Of a stretch of 64,000 bases of DNA, positions 36,958 through 47,969 are shown one piece after another. The stretch's first letter is position 1. Each line of letters begins with the position of its first letter. Made by a program: the position numbers and the translations under genes. Below the pieces are notes generated by a model. That model saw nothing but the letters and a program-made list of their open reading frames with translations, ran no database searches and was not told the origin of the DNA. This DNA comes from Cornus controversa. Lineage: Eukaryota > Streptophyta > Magnoliopsida > Cornales > Cornaceae. The DNA is taken from positions 19,510,501 through 19,574,500 of the forward strand of contig CM048846.1 of the NCBI GenBank assembly GCA_026545225.1. The letters run 5' to 3'.

Positions 36958-38166
36958 GTAAAGTTCATGAAACCATCATTTTAGTTTTGAAAATGTGCAA
37001 AAAAAAAAAAAAATTCTTTCATGTTCACTTTACACTCTTATAATTTGTATTATGTAAAAATTAGAACTGCAAGTCAGGTGGGTTGGACGAGTTAGAAGTA
37101 CAACTCGGGCTCAACCCTATATATGAAATGTTCAATCCTAACTCAACCATAACCCTACTTCCAATCCTAACTACTCAATCCTAACCCAACTCATCCTTAA
37201 ATTTTTAAACTCGGGTTGAGATTTTGGATTAGAAATTCGGATTATCTATATTACCAATCTCCATATTGAAAATTTAAAGTGATCTTTAATAAGTTTCACA
37301 TTAGATTACTCCTAAACACAAAAAAAATTAAGAACTTAATGCAAATTTTTAAAAAATTACAAACAAATTTTTAAGAAATTAATTATCCAAAGTATTAACA
37401 TACAATAAGTTAAGATATAAATAAAGAAGTTGAAAAGAAAAAGGTTATCATAATTTGAATATTATATATAATATATTTAAAATAAAAAATATGCATAAAA
37501 ATAATATTATAATTCGGGTTCGGGTTGAACTCGGGTTGTTAGCACCTCAACCCAAGCCTAACCCTAATTAAATTTGGGTTGAGATTTTTTAACCCAAGTT
37601 CAACCCTAATTGTAAAAATAGTTGCCCAAGCCCGTAAAAAATCGAGCTGGGCTCAGGTTGGGTTCGGGTTGCCCAACCCAAGTTGCACCCCTAGTGAAAA
37701 TTAATCATTCTGACATAAAAACACTATTTAAGTTACAATTTATAATTAAATATTCTTGTTTTATTATTTTTTCGTGGTCAAGGCGAAACAAAAAAATCTT
37801 CATTGTTTTTTTAAATTTTTTTTTGGCATTGTTTATAAAAAATGTCGTTTTTTTAAACAATGTCAAATATACATATTTTTAACCGTGAAGATTTTTTTTT
37901 TTAGCTGGGCCACGAAATGACAATAAAACAAGAATATTTAATTTATAATTAAATTAATGTTTTAAAATATATATATAAAAAGAATAAAATTGCTATTGTT
38001 GAAAATATTAAAAAATTTGATAGAAGGATAAAATTGAAACTTAAATAGTGTTTTTAGTTCAGAAGAATTGATTTGCACAAAAGATAAACTGGAGATGTGT
38101 AAAGTAAACATGAAGAAAATTGTTTGCGCATTTTTTAAAACAAAGAGAGTTTTATACACTCTATGC
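36958..38166. mobile_element. Large foldback element interrupted by an hAT-type MITE
   Basis: The left arm (about 36958-37061 plus 37694-37800) is matched inverted by the right arm (about 37880-38166). Shared blocks include TTCATGTTCACTTTACAC, AAAACACTATTTAAGTT, AAATATTCTTGTTTTATT and TTTCGTGG. The centre holds a smaller hairpin (CATTGTTT...AAACAATG). The left arm is split by the element at 37062-37693, so the foldback element is the older insertion. No coding capacity is seen. Confidence 0.65.
37062..37693. mobile_element. hAT-type MITE nested in the foldback element
   Basis: The tips are TAGAACTGCAA on the left and the inverse of TAGGGGTGCAA on the right. The eight flanking bases are GTAAAAAT on the left and GTGAAAAT on the right, an 8-bp target duplication with one change. 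Both subterminal regions carry many copies of CGGGTTGGG/CAACCC-type words, while the centre is AT-rich. It has no transposase. Confidence 0.7.
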
Positions 38167-38866
38167 AGAAAGAAAATAAAATAGACCCATGAAGCCCAGC
38201 TCAATTAATGTATCAAGCTACGAAAGTTTGCTTTTCAAGCCTCTCGCATTGATAGTGACATTTTGTGGCATGATAGGAAGGACCAAACATTTATTCGGTT
38301 CATTTGCGGTCCTAAATTTAGTCAGTAAAAATATTTTTTATTAAATCAGGTATAACTTGCTCTATAAAAGTTTAAATTTAGCAATTATTTTTGTTTGTCA
38401 GAAAGTGAACTTAGAGAGCTTTCCAACAATATATTGATCAACACCTCATAATTAGTTTAGCAACTTTTAACTTGTCAGCTTATATATTTACACTCTTTGG
38501 TTTGGCAAATAATTGGCGAACTTAAATTTCTTAATTGTGTCACTTTTCAATTAATTTCATAAAATCCTCTTCGTACGTAGTAGTGTATTATCATGGCAAT
38601 GCCCAAGGCCACATTAAAGTGATGAGTTTCTAACACCTTGTGTGTGTGTTTGTGTGTGTATATATATATATAGAAAAATTACATAAATCAATATATCAAC
38701 ATCGGAGGGATGGATGGATGGTCCCCTGCAACTTGAGTAGGAAATTGAAGGTAGTGAAAGGGTGGAGCCTTAGAGGGTCGATGAAAGTTTCCAATGTTCC
38801 ATGGGAGCATATGTTCACGTGAATCTTCATCACCAATGCTTGGCCATTAGCAGCATAAGGTTTTGC

Positions 38867-38902
<36 letters not shown>

Positions 38903-39747
38903 ACTGTTTTAGTAGCCCATGGTAATCCAATAGCAAGTATTTATGTTGAATCATTAAGCAGATTAGAAATGTAGGGTACCCTAATGCCATCTAGTAATGA
39001 TCATGACAACCTGTTAATCATAATAATTCAACATAATATATATATATATATGTGAGAGAGAGATTGTTCATTTGTCTTACACTCTGGCAAATGATCATCA
39101 CTTGCAGCAAAATCAGTAGGTTTTTGGATTATGAATAATGATTTGGTGGCTTGAAATCGGACAAGTTCGACTGAATTTTGTAAGTAGAGTGTTAAATCAG
39201 CATAATATTAGTGTTATAATCAAATTAGTCTGATTAAATTCATAAAACATAATACCTTATACATACCACTAGATAAAGGAACTCGAATGTTGGGAAATCA
39301 TTCACATGAGTGGGTCCACTTAATTTGTAAGGATCACATGTGGTGGTGATCTCTACCTATCTTTAGTGCATATGATAAGATTTTAATTTGTTTCATGGAT
39401 AACGTAGTTATAAGCTATAAACTTATAACACTTTCTATTCTTTTTCAAATTACAATATATTCAGCTCCAGTGTGACCACTAATTCGCACCAATTAGAGGT
39501 ATTGAATTTCTGTCGCAAAAAATCATGATATGATGATCAAATTTCGACATAAATAACTCCATTCAGTACATGAATTTGAACTGATTAAATGTTTGTTCAA
39601 TTAAATGCGTTGAATAATCTAACATGCATATTACTTCAAATAATAAGTATCACTTAAAAATAGAATAAAATTATAAGTGAACATTTAAAGAAAATTATTT
39701 TCAAAGAGATCCAAACAGCTAAAAGAAGAAGCAGATTAATTCCAGGG
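38167..39747. other. Spacer with microsatellites
   Basis: No gene is seen. Simple repeats are a GT/AT run at 38640-38671, a GA run at 38871-38900 and an AT/AG run at 39038-39063. Confidence 0.45.
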
Positions 39748-39798
39748 CATTTGATGCATGCATATGGGACGCAATGTGGATCCCACATGCATCAAATG
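39748..39798. other. Long imperfect hairpin (18 paired bases)
   Basis: CATTTGATGCATG at the left pairs perfectly with CATGCATCAAATG at the right. After a 4-nt bulge, TGGGA pairs with TCCCA around an 11-nt loop. The flanks GG and CC extend the pairing further with one mismatch. The stem is short for a plant miRNA precursor and I do not recognise a known mature miRNA in it. Confidence 0.7.
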
Positions 39799-39832
39799 GC
39801 CAGCAATCCTTCGATATTCGAATAATTTGACT

Positions 39833-41195
39833 CAGGGGCAGAGTCAGAATTTATGTTAAGAGAGTGTAGTGTATTTGGCAAAAAAAAAAAAATAATATAA
39901 AATTTTCACATCAATATGCAAGCAAGAAACAACAAAATATAGTAAAATCACTATTTTTTTCAGGTAGTACATTATTCTTATTCAAATTCAATATCAACAA
40001 AAAAAAAAAAAAAAAACTTTGCTTATACATACACAAAGTAAACCTATATTTTCAAACAAATCAAGTTTTTTTTTTAAAAGGTATATGCTCCAAATACAAC
40101 TCAATTCAATAACAACTTATATCACATTTTAATCTCTTACCCTTAGAATCGCCACAAATCTTCCCCATCCACACCTTCAAGCAAATCAATCACACCCATC
40201 AAAATTAGAACTTTAACATCATCAAATTGAACTACATTATGAACTCCATGAAATTAAAATAAAATCTACTCAACCCCAGATGTTCATAGGCAAAGTAATT
40301 GTCATAAAAACATTAAACATGTATATGTATAATAAATCAATTCATAGAGCAATAAAACACTTCAATTTTTTTAAAAAAAAAACAGAGAAGAAGCCTTGGA
40401 GTGGAAATTGTGGAAGAATTTTTATCACCAATCTCTTCGTTCACTACTGATTAGATTTGTTTTTAATTTATCTTATTTAGTAACAAAAAAAAAAGACAAG
40501 ATTTTTAAAGAATGGTTAATTTCAGGATATAAAAGTTTTTTAATAAACTAACTTAAAGATAAAAAAGAATACAAAAAAATTGATATTTCAAAGTTGAAAG
40601 TAAAACTTGAAACATGTACCTTTGAAGAGAGCTTGATTCAGAAACAAACATGACCGAAATTGAAAATAAACTCCCTGCTAGAGCTCGCTGGAGTTTGTTG
40701 GAGACCTGGAGCTCGTTGGAGTTTGCTGAAGGTGATAAAGATTGTTGACGAGATCGCCAAAGTTTGCTTTATCCTTCAGTCATCTTTGCTAGAGGATAGA
40801 GAGAGAGAGTGGATGAGAAAATTGAGAGTGAAGTCGTGTTTGCTTGAGAAAAGACAGAAAGTGAAGTCGTCTTGGCCAGATAAAAGAGACAGATTGAGAG
40901 AGTGAAAAACGAATGAACGAGCCCTAAAATCCTAAATACAATTCAAATATGATTTGGGAGTTTTTGAGCGAAGAGAGAGAATGAGTGATGGACGACAGAA
41001 CCACCCTTTGCTCTATTTGGTATGTTCTCTCTCTTGGAACTTTGATTTTGTTTGATAAAAATTCAATTGAGGGGATGCATTTTTGAAATTTCTAAATATT
41101 ATACATTTTATATATATATATATATATATAGGTAAACAAAATTTTTTTTTTCCAAGGGACAGGTCCCCCTGTAGGCACATGGTGGCTCCGCACTG
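39833..41195. mobile_element. Putative non-autonomous DNA transposon
   Basis: The left end CAGGGGCAGAGTCAGAAT resembles the inverse of the right end, CAGTGCGGAGCCACC. CAGTGGCGGAGCCA-type tips are common on plant DNA elements. The 1.36-kb interior is AT-rich with broken short frames, including GA-rich text at 40790-40990. No target duplication is clear, so the boundaries are tentative. Confidence 0.4.
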
Positions 41196-41796
41196 TATGG
41201 ATCCATTTAATCGACTCAAGTTTTAAAAAGTATCAAAAAAATTTTAATTTTTAAATTTTAGTTAAAATTTAACTTTTATGTTGTGTTTGGGAGTATTGAA
41301 TTGGCTCTTTGGAATTTGAATTAATATTCTTTCAATTTCAATTCTAAGATGTGGAATTGATCCTTCCAAACATAATTTTAATATTTTTAGCAGTTAATTT
41401 AAAATTTATGAAATAGTAGTAGTACCTTAGAGCCTTTTTGGTATTAATTTCATGGTCTGTTTTGTTGCTAAACGGACAAGATATTTGCAGAATTGCACTG
41501 AACAAATTCAATAATTTGTGCTTGTACTTTTGCACAGATATGATCCAAACATTTCACACTCCAGTCCAAGGTCGCACGGGGGGCCATCAACCCTTTGGAT
41601 TCTATCTTTCCCAACCTCTTCTACAGGATGTGTGGCACGTGCAAATGCCTACCAGCACACGTGTGGCTGTTGTGCCATGACAGGTGTGTTGACCCGACCC
41701 GAAATGTCAATGTATCACCCCCAGATTCTTTGGAGTTTACAAGCTGAAGCCGAGAAAGGTGGTTTTGGGGAATCACACTCTCAATATGCATACATT

Positions 41797-41828
<32 letters not shown>

Positions 41829-42055
41829 TATGTATGTATATATGTATGTATGTATGTGTAATTGAATTTATGAAGATGATGATGGCAGGTTTCCAACTTT
41901 GGCATTTGCAGGCAGAGCTAGCAACCACTAAAGTGAAAAATGAGAAGTCAAAAAATGTTTTCTTTTTTTTACAAGGTAAAGTTATCCTCGCCTTCCTTTT
42001 TTTATGAGGATTCAAATGTTCTGATTACATTGTATTGAAATTCCAAGAAATGTAA
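41196..42055. other. Spacer with a TATG/GT microsatellite
   Basis: No gene is supported. A mixed TG/TA/TATG simple repeat covers 41799-41859. The open frames here on both strands are its translations. Confidence 0.45.
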
Positions 42056-42128
42056 GCCGTCTTAGCTCAGCCGGTAGAGCGCGTGGCTTTTAACCACGTG
42101 GTCGTGGGTTCGATTCCCACAGACGGCG
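42056..42128 (+). tRNA. Nuclear tRNA-Lys (anticodon UUU)
   Basis: The 73-nt cloverleaf is complete. The acceptor stem GCCGTCT pairs with AGACGGC and is followed by discriminator G. The D-arm contains TAGCTCAGCCGGTAGAGC. The anticodon stem GCGTGG/CCACGT carries loop CTTTTAA, giving anticodon TTT, and the T-arm is GTGGGTTCGATTCCCAC. A-box and B-box promoter sequences are intact, no intron is present, CCA is not encoded (as in nuclear genes) and a T-run follows within about 20 nt. Confidence 0.97.
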
Positions 42129-42339
42129 TTTACACTTACTTTTTACCTTCCAAGTTGTATATGCATAAAGAAAAAGAAAAAAGAGAGTTTCCTAGCAGAG
42201 ACTAAACAGACCCGCCCCTAATTAACAAAATGACAAACCCTTTTTCACTGCCACCGTCCACCTTATCCTGCCCACACTCGTCCAATCCCCACCACCAAAC
42301 TCTAACTAACCCACACGGAGATGTGTATGTATATGTTTT

Positions 42340-42340
<1 letters not shown>

Positions 42341-42388
<48 letters not shown>
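42341..42388. repeat. AT then AG microsatellite upstream of the MATE gene
   Basis: An uninterrupted TA run passes directly into an AG run of more than 12 repeats, about 310 bp upstream of the MATE start codon. Confidence 0.9.
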
Positions 42389-42390
<2 letters not shown>

Positions 42391-42694
42391 GCAGGTGGAA
42401 AGAGCTTGGACAGTGTTTTATGAATTGAGGTAGGTGATTGCATGCGTTATGAAGAATGTTCTCTTGATAACTAAATCTTTGATTCCTCACTGACGATTTT
42501 CATTGATCAGCTTCTCATCACATCACTTATCTTTTGTTCTTTTTAAAGTTACTACATATATATATATAGCTAGCATATATTTGAGGCTCCCTCAATTTTC
42601 TTCTTCTCCCTTCTCAATCTTCTTTTCTTTTTCCTGGGGAGGCCTTAAACAATCAATTATAGGACAGGTGAGAGTGTATATATTTAATTACAAG

Positions 42695-44666
42695 ATGGAA
42701 AACAGCTCTCTTGCTATTTCAACTCCCTTGTTGATTCCCACGTTGAAAGAAGTTTCTCAGGATGAATTACATGAACAAGACTCACAGTGTCATAGGTGGC
42801 CACCAACCCTCTCAGAGGTTAGCCTTTTTACTCTGTTATTTCATATATATATATATGTATATATATCTGTGTGTGTGGCAGAATCAATGTTACTCTCTTT
42901 CTCTCTCTAAGGTGGTTGAAGAGGTGAAGCAGCTCTACACCATAGCCTTTCCGATGATCATCACCGGTCTACTCATCTACTGTAAATCCGCGATATCGAT
43001 GTTGTTCATGGGGAGATTAGGGAAAGATGCATTAGCAGGTTGTTCTCTCTCCATTGGCATCGCCAACATCACCGGCTACTCGGTCATCTCAGGCCTTGCC
43101 ATGGGCATGGAAGCCATTTCTTCTCAAGCCTGTGGTGCAAAGCAATGGCCACTCATGTGTCAAACCCTGCAACGCACCATTGCAATTCTTCTCTCTGCTT
43201 GCATACCCATCTCTCTCTTGTGGCTAAACATCGAACCCATCCTTCTCTTCTTCGGCCAAGACCCAACTATCTCTTCCATTGCCTCTACCTATCTCGCTTT
43301 CTCTCTCCCAGACCTCCTCTTCCAATCCCTCATCAATCCTCTCAAAATCCACCTCAGGACACAGAACATAACTCTCCCTCTCATGCTCAGTGCCGGTTTT
43401 GCAGTCGCTCTTCACGCTCCCGTCAGCTACTTCCTTGTCCACCGTCTTGGCCTTGGCATCAGAGGGCTCGCCGTGGCGGTGGCTATCACAGATTTCAATT
43501 TACTTGCAACCCTTTTGGTGTATCTATGTTTTTCAGGCAAGTCATCACCATTATATTCATTCTTTCCTGGAAAATAATATGTAATCTCGCAGTCGAACTA
43601 ATTTGACTGTGTTATACAACTAAAGAATAATTTAATGACATCATATACATTCACATAATGCAATTAAATGTCTCTGACATTCGAACGTTGTATCACCACG
43701 CTTCTTGCTTTATTCTCGTATGAATGACTCGGTCACATCAATTCTATCTCCATTCATTTTTATTACTTGTCATAAATTCTATCTCCATTCATTTTTATTA
43801 CTTGTCATATTACCTACCTACTATGTTTAACTTTTTAAAGTCATTTGTAATAAATTCATCTCGTGTTTTTAGGTGTGTGCAGAAGAAAGACATGGCAGTC
43901 TTGGTCTTGGTCACTTGAATATTGCTTTGATGAATGGAAACCAATTATAAACCTTGCAATTCCTAGCTGTGTATCTGTTTGCTTAGAGTGGTGGTGGTAT
44001 GAGTTGATGATAGTGTTGTCAGGACTGCTTGTGAACGCCGCCGAGGCGGTGGCTGCCATGGGGATTCTCTTGCAGGCAACTGCATTTGCTTACATCCTCC
44101 CTTCGGCACTGAGTTTAGCCGTGTCAACAAGAGTTGGAAACGAGTTAGGAGCAAACCAACCTAGCAAAGCTAGAGTTTCATCTCTAGTTGCACTTTCATG
44201 TTCCATTTTCAATGGCTTCATTGCTATGTCATTCATGATATCGATGCGGAACACTTGGGGACTGGTTTTCACTGTTGATCAGGCAATTCTGTCGTTGACG
44301 GCAACGGTGTTGCCGGTGGTGGGGCTCTGTGAGCTAGGGAACTGCCCTCAGACCACCGGTTGTGGGGTGTTGAGGGGTAGTGCCAGACCAAGTTTGGGTG
44401 CTAATATAAACTTGGGTTCCTTTTATGGAGTGGGGTTACCTATTGCAGTATTAATGGGCTTTGTAATGGATATGGGATTATTGGGCCTGTGGTTGGGCCT
44501 CCTTGCAGCCCAGGTGGTGTGTGCTCTTCTAATGTTTCTTGCCTTGATGAGAACAGATTGGGTGTTACAAGCAAACAGAGGCAGAGAATTAATTGGTGTG
44601 GATGAGGACCAAGAAGCACAGAGTAAGACCATGCCAGGATCATTACCAATCAAGACAGTGAATTAG
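42695..44666 (+). CDS. MATE-family efflux transporter (DETOXIFICATION type)
   Basis: Three exons (42695-42817, 42912-43536, 43873-44666) give 513 aa with matching phases. MATE proteins export organic cations or secondary metabolites in exchange for H+ (or Na+) with 12 membrane helices in two halves. Exon 1 codes the 41-residue hydrophilic N-terminus. Exon 2 has ELYTIAFPMIITGL-like helix 1 (here QLYTIAFPMIITGLLIYCKS), ISMLFMGRLGKDALAGCSLS and MGMEAISSQACGAKQW, the family signature. Exon 3 has CLEWWWYELMIVLSGLL, RVGNELGANQP and CGVLRGSARPSLGANINLGS, and an acidic cytosolic tail. The EWWWYE block points to the plant DTX48-56-like branch. Intron 1 is GT–AG. Intron 2 starts with GC (CAG|GCAAGT), required to keep frame. 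Intron 2 also holds a 33-bp tandem duplication (CATTCATTTTTATTACTTGT). Substrate and membrane location cannot be read from sequence. Confidence 0.93.
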
Positions 44667-45960
44667 CAATCAAAATTTTAAAGGGTTTCTTTATCTTCTT
44701 CTCATCTTTCATTTTTATCATCTCCCTCTTCTTTTTTCTTGAGGAGGGGTGTAATTTAATTATTTAATTTGAGTTTGGTATTATGAAAGTTTTGGTAGTC
44801 CCTAAGGCCTTTTCATTTTCTCACTAGAATTATCTATGGAAAAAATAAAAGATGTTTCAAGCTTGGTGGGATTCATTGCAGTTTTAACATTTGTTGGATC
44901 TTGTATGACACTCATCTCTCATTGTGATTTTAACATTTCTATGTCTTACATGAGACTAAGAAACACATGTAGTTTCACATCATACCATAGTCACGCTGTG
45001 TAGATATTATACTACTGGACTAGCCTCACACTGTATAAATATTGTCCGCTTTGCACACTCTTAAATGCTAACGGTTTTCAAAACTTATCTACACTGATAG
45101 AAGGCATCCCTTATAAGTGTCTCTTCAGATAATGTGAGACTTTACACTAAGAGTGTGAGTTATTTAAGTAAGCTCGAGAAGTGTACGCTCCAAATCCAGT
45201 TGTTTTTGATGAATTAACCAACAGGTTAGATTGATAAAGAGTTAATTTATCTTGAAAATCATTCAATTTCGAGTGGTTGACATTGCAAGGAAATTTCCAC
45301 CATGCCAAAAACAATCTGTTTGCAGAGCTATGATTGTCAAAATGCATAATTGGAGTGTCCAAAATGGTCTGTTCCTATAAGAGTTGATTGTTTCCTTCTA
45401 CTCATTCGAATTCGAATTACAGGATCCTTAGAGGCTCAAACTGAGAAATATCTTTTCATTCTGTTTTCCACATACGCATATCTTTTTGACTCAACAACGG
45501 CGCATTTTCGATCCGAAATGACCCAATAAGCTAAATTCACGACCCATGGTATTTTTTTTACCAAATTCCATCGTATTTTTGTTCCTATCCTAAACGCATA
45601 ATTCTGATATATAATTTGTCTTTAACTTTGTGGATTCAATCGTTGCTCTTGTTTATCGTTTGTCAGAAGCCACCATGACCGAATACTGTCTCTTTCCCAT
45701 TGTTTTCCAAATAAAGAAATATGCAAGAAAGTATCTTTCACTTTATGGGTGGTTATCGGATCGGATAATTTGTGGAGAGAAAGGATGGAGGCTGGCAGAA
45801 TCTGGAAAAGAAACTCCAACTTGTTGAGGAAGAAAATGTCATATTGTCCTTTGCTTCTTTCGTGTTCGTGCACTAATTGGAATTGGAATTTTCCTCAAAA
45901 GTTGATGCAAAAGTTATTCAGCATTGATAATATAAAAAGCCCAGAACAATTTTGAAAGCT
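44667..45960. other. Intergenic region between the MATE and CML genes
   Basis: No gene is supported. The first 150 bp should be the MATE 3' UTR and the last few hundred bases the CML promoter. Short frames at 45630-45955 lack family features. Confidence 0.5.
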
Positions 45961-45970
45961 TATATATAAA
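45961..45970 (+). promoter_or_regulatory. TATA box of the calmodulin-like gene
   Basis: TATATATAAA lies 83-92 nt before the ATG at 46053, which would give a leader of about 55-60 nt. Assignment rests on position. Confidence 0.6.
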
Positions 45971-46052
45971 GAAGTCAGGCACTAAGTTTAAATTCACATC
46001 CTTATTCTTACTTTTGCTTGCTTGCTTGCATCAGCTAGAGCAACACTAGAGA

Positions 46053-46607
46053 ATGTCAAATTTGAGTTTTCTCAATTTCCAATTTGGCCTTTCAAGGAAG
46101 GTGTCACTGAAGCCAACCCAATCAAGCCTCTCCAGAGAGAGACAAAGGCCTGGCTTCTCAAAGGTTTTCCAGCCAAATGTAGAGGAAATGAAAGGGGTGT
46201 TCAACAAATTCGATACCAATAAAGATGGGAAGATCTCTCGGGAGGAGTACAAGTTAGCACTGAGGGCATTGGGCAAAGGAAATGAGGGAAGTGAAGTTTC
46301 CAAAGTGTTTGAGGCCATTGACAGTGACGGAGACGGATTCATCAACTTCAAAGAGTTCATGGAAGTGCATAACCGGGGAGGTGGGGTGAAGACAGCTGAT
46401 ATTCAGAGCGCGTTTCGCGTGTTTGATTTGGATGGTAATGGGAAGATAAGTGCAGAGGAATTGCTGGAGGTGATGGGGAAGCTAGGCGAGAGGTGCAGCT
46501 TGGAGGCGTGCCGGAGAATGGTGAGAGGGGTGGACACTGATGGGGATGGGCTGATTGACATGGATGAGTTTATGAGCATGATGACACAGACCATGAAGCT
46601 GTCTTAG
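46053..46607 (+). CDS. Calmodulin-like protein with four EF-hands (CML)
   Basis: This is an intronless gene of 184 aa. After a basic, serine-rich N-terminal extension of about 43 residues come four canonical 12-residue calcium loops: DTNKDGKISREE (54-65), DSDGDGFINFKE (90-101), DLDGNGKISAEE (125-136) and DTDGDGLIDMDE (161-172). All have Asp at position 1 and Glu at 12, so all four should bind Ca2+. The VHNRGGGVKTADIQSAFR linker and GERCSLEACRRMV are typical of the CML1-like plant branch. Such proteins are calcium sensors that bind target proteins. The N-terminal extension (NFQFGLSRKVSLKPTQSSLS) could be a targeting or membrane-association segment, but no myristoylation or prenylation motif is present. 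The start is chosen because it is the first in-frame ATG and lies next to a good TATA box. Confidence 0.95.
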   Translation: MSNLSFLNFQFGLSRKVSLKPTQSSLSRERQRPGFSKVFQPNVEEMKGVFNKFDTNKDGKISREEYKLALRALGKGNEGSEVSKVFEAIDSDGDGFINFKEFMEVHNRGGGVKTADIQSAFRVFDLDGNGKISAEELLEVMGKLGERCSLEACRRMVRGVDTDGDGLIDMDEFMSMMTQTMKLS

Positions 46608-46823
46608 AGATCTTTACAATTGTTATGTTGCACCTGGAATAACCCCTCTTATGTGCTTGTATGTTTTTTAATGAGGCACTTCCTTAATAAACAGTCATGA
46701 AGCAAATACGAATACCATTTATTGAGCAGAACCAGTTAATAAAAAACAAACACCATTTATTGAAACTTGCTAAATCGATTTTGAATGCCTTTGGTGGTTT
46801 CTAATTAAATTAGTGGCTGGCCT

Positions 46824-46825
<2 letters not shown>

Positions 46826-46864
<39 letters not shown>
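46826..46864. repeat. AT microsatellite
   Basis: An uninterrupted AT run lies downstream of the CML gene's 3' UTR (46608 to about 46740). Confidence 0.9.
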
Positions 46865-46868
<4 letters not shown>

Positions 46869-46965
46869 TTTTGTTTACCACAAATCTACAACTGATGAAG
46901 ATCACATGGCCGATCTCATTGATTCGTCTGTATCGACAGCTCATTCACTGCTAATTACTTGTAGT

Positions 46966-47542
46966 TAGGGCTGCACAAAGGACCGTAGGAACCGGAACCG
47001 GAACCGTATGGAACTGTACCTGAAACCGAACCGAACCGTCGGTACGGTTCCGGTTCCGGTTGCATTTTTTAAGGAACCGTAGAATACGGTTCCGGTTCCG
47101 GTTCCAGGCCCAGCAGAACCGAACCGAACCGTACCGTAGGTGACGGTTCCAAGGAACCGGAACCGGAACCGATCCGGAACCGTTAAATTAGTTATATAAT
47201 TATATTAGTTATTAGTCTTATTACTAATTTACTATTATAATATTATGATAATATTATACAAACACCAAAACTATATGGTTAAACTACATTTATTATCAAT
47301 AATATTGTATTATATTATATAATGATTCAATATATTAGATTGTAAAATTGAAAAAAAAAAAAAAAAAAAACCCGGAGAACCGCGGTTCCGGAACCGAACC
47401 GAACCGTTGGCTACGGTTCGGTTCGGTTCGGTTCCACCTCCCAAAGGTTCCAGTTCCGGTTCCAAAAAACAGGGAACCGTTGGGACGGTTCTGGTTCCGG
47501 TTCCTCCAAGAACCGTAGGGAACCGAACCGTGTGCAGCCCTA
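46966..47542. mobile_element. hAT-type MITE rich in GGTTCCGG words
   Basis: The 8-bp sequence CTTGTAGT is repeated exactly at 46958-46965 and 47543-47550. The tips are TAGGGCTGCACA on the left and its inverse (TGTGCAGCCCTA) on the right. Each subterminal region of about 200 bp carries a dense mix of GGAACCGG/CCGGTTCC and CCGAACCG/CGGTTCGG words in both orientations. The centre (about 47185-47345) is purely AT-rich. It is 577 bp, without transposase coding. The features fit a non-autonomous hAT element whose word arrays could be transposase-binding sites. Confidence 0.85.
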
Positions 47543-47876
47543 CTTGTAGTAGTACAAAATAAATCTTGGTCAACCAGTCTCATGCATGCCAAACCTCTTC
47601 TGAGTTCTGAGATTTTTTGCCAGTCATTAATTTCTCCCTGCATGTAAAGTCTAATATATATATATATATGCCAAAAGATAAATTTTGAACTTACAAATTA
47701 TTGCTTGGTACAAGGATTATAATGAAATGAGAAAATACAAGTTTAAATCTTGGAAACATTCAGTTGTATAAATGATTGTTAAAGGTTAAGTCTGTACTCT
47801 TTTGTACCCAATCCATCCATTTTGGCACCTCATTCACGGACACCACATTTGTAATATCACTCTTTCACTCCATGTA

Positions 47877-47880
<4 letters not shown>

Positions 47881-47943
<63 letters not shown>
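47881..47943. repeat. CT then TA compound microsatellite
   Basis: A CT run of about 38 bases passes directly into a TA run of about 25 bases, just left of the next MITE. Confidence 0.9.
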
Positions 47944-47969
47944 CACTACAAGATTGTAAATATAGTAAC

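Noticed and set aside
39748..39798. Plant miRNA precursor
   Set aside because: The stem is only about 18 bp with a 4-nt bulge, too short for a typical plant precursor, and no known miRNA is recognised; kept only as a hairpin.
43040..43606. Plus-strand open frame of 188 codons (His/Ser/Pro-rich)
   Set aside because: It is a frame shadow of MATE exon 2, whose own frame carries all MATE motifs.
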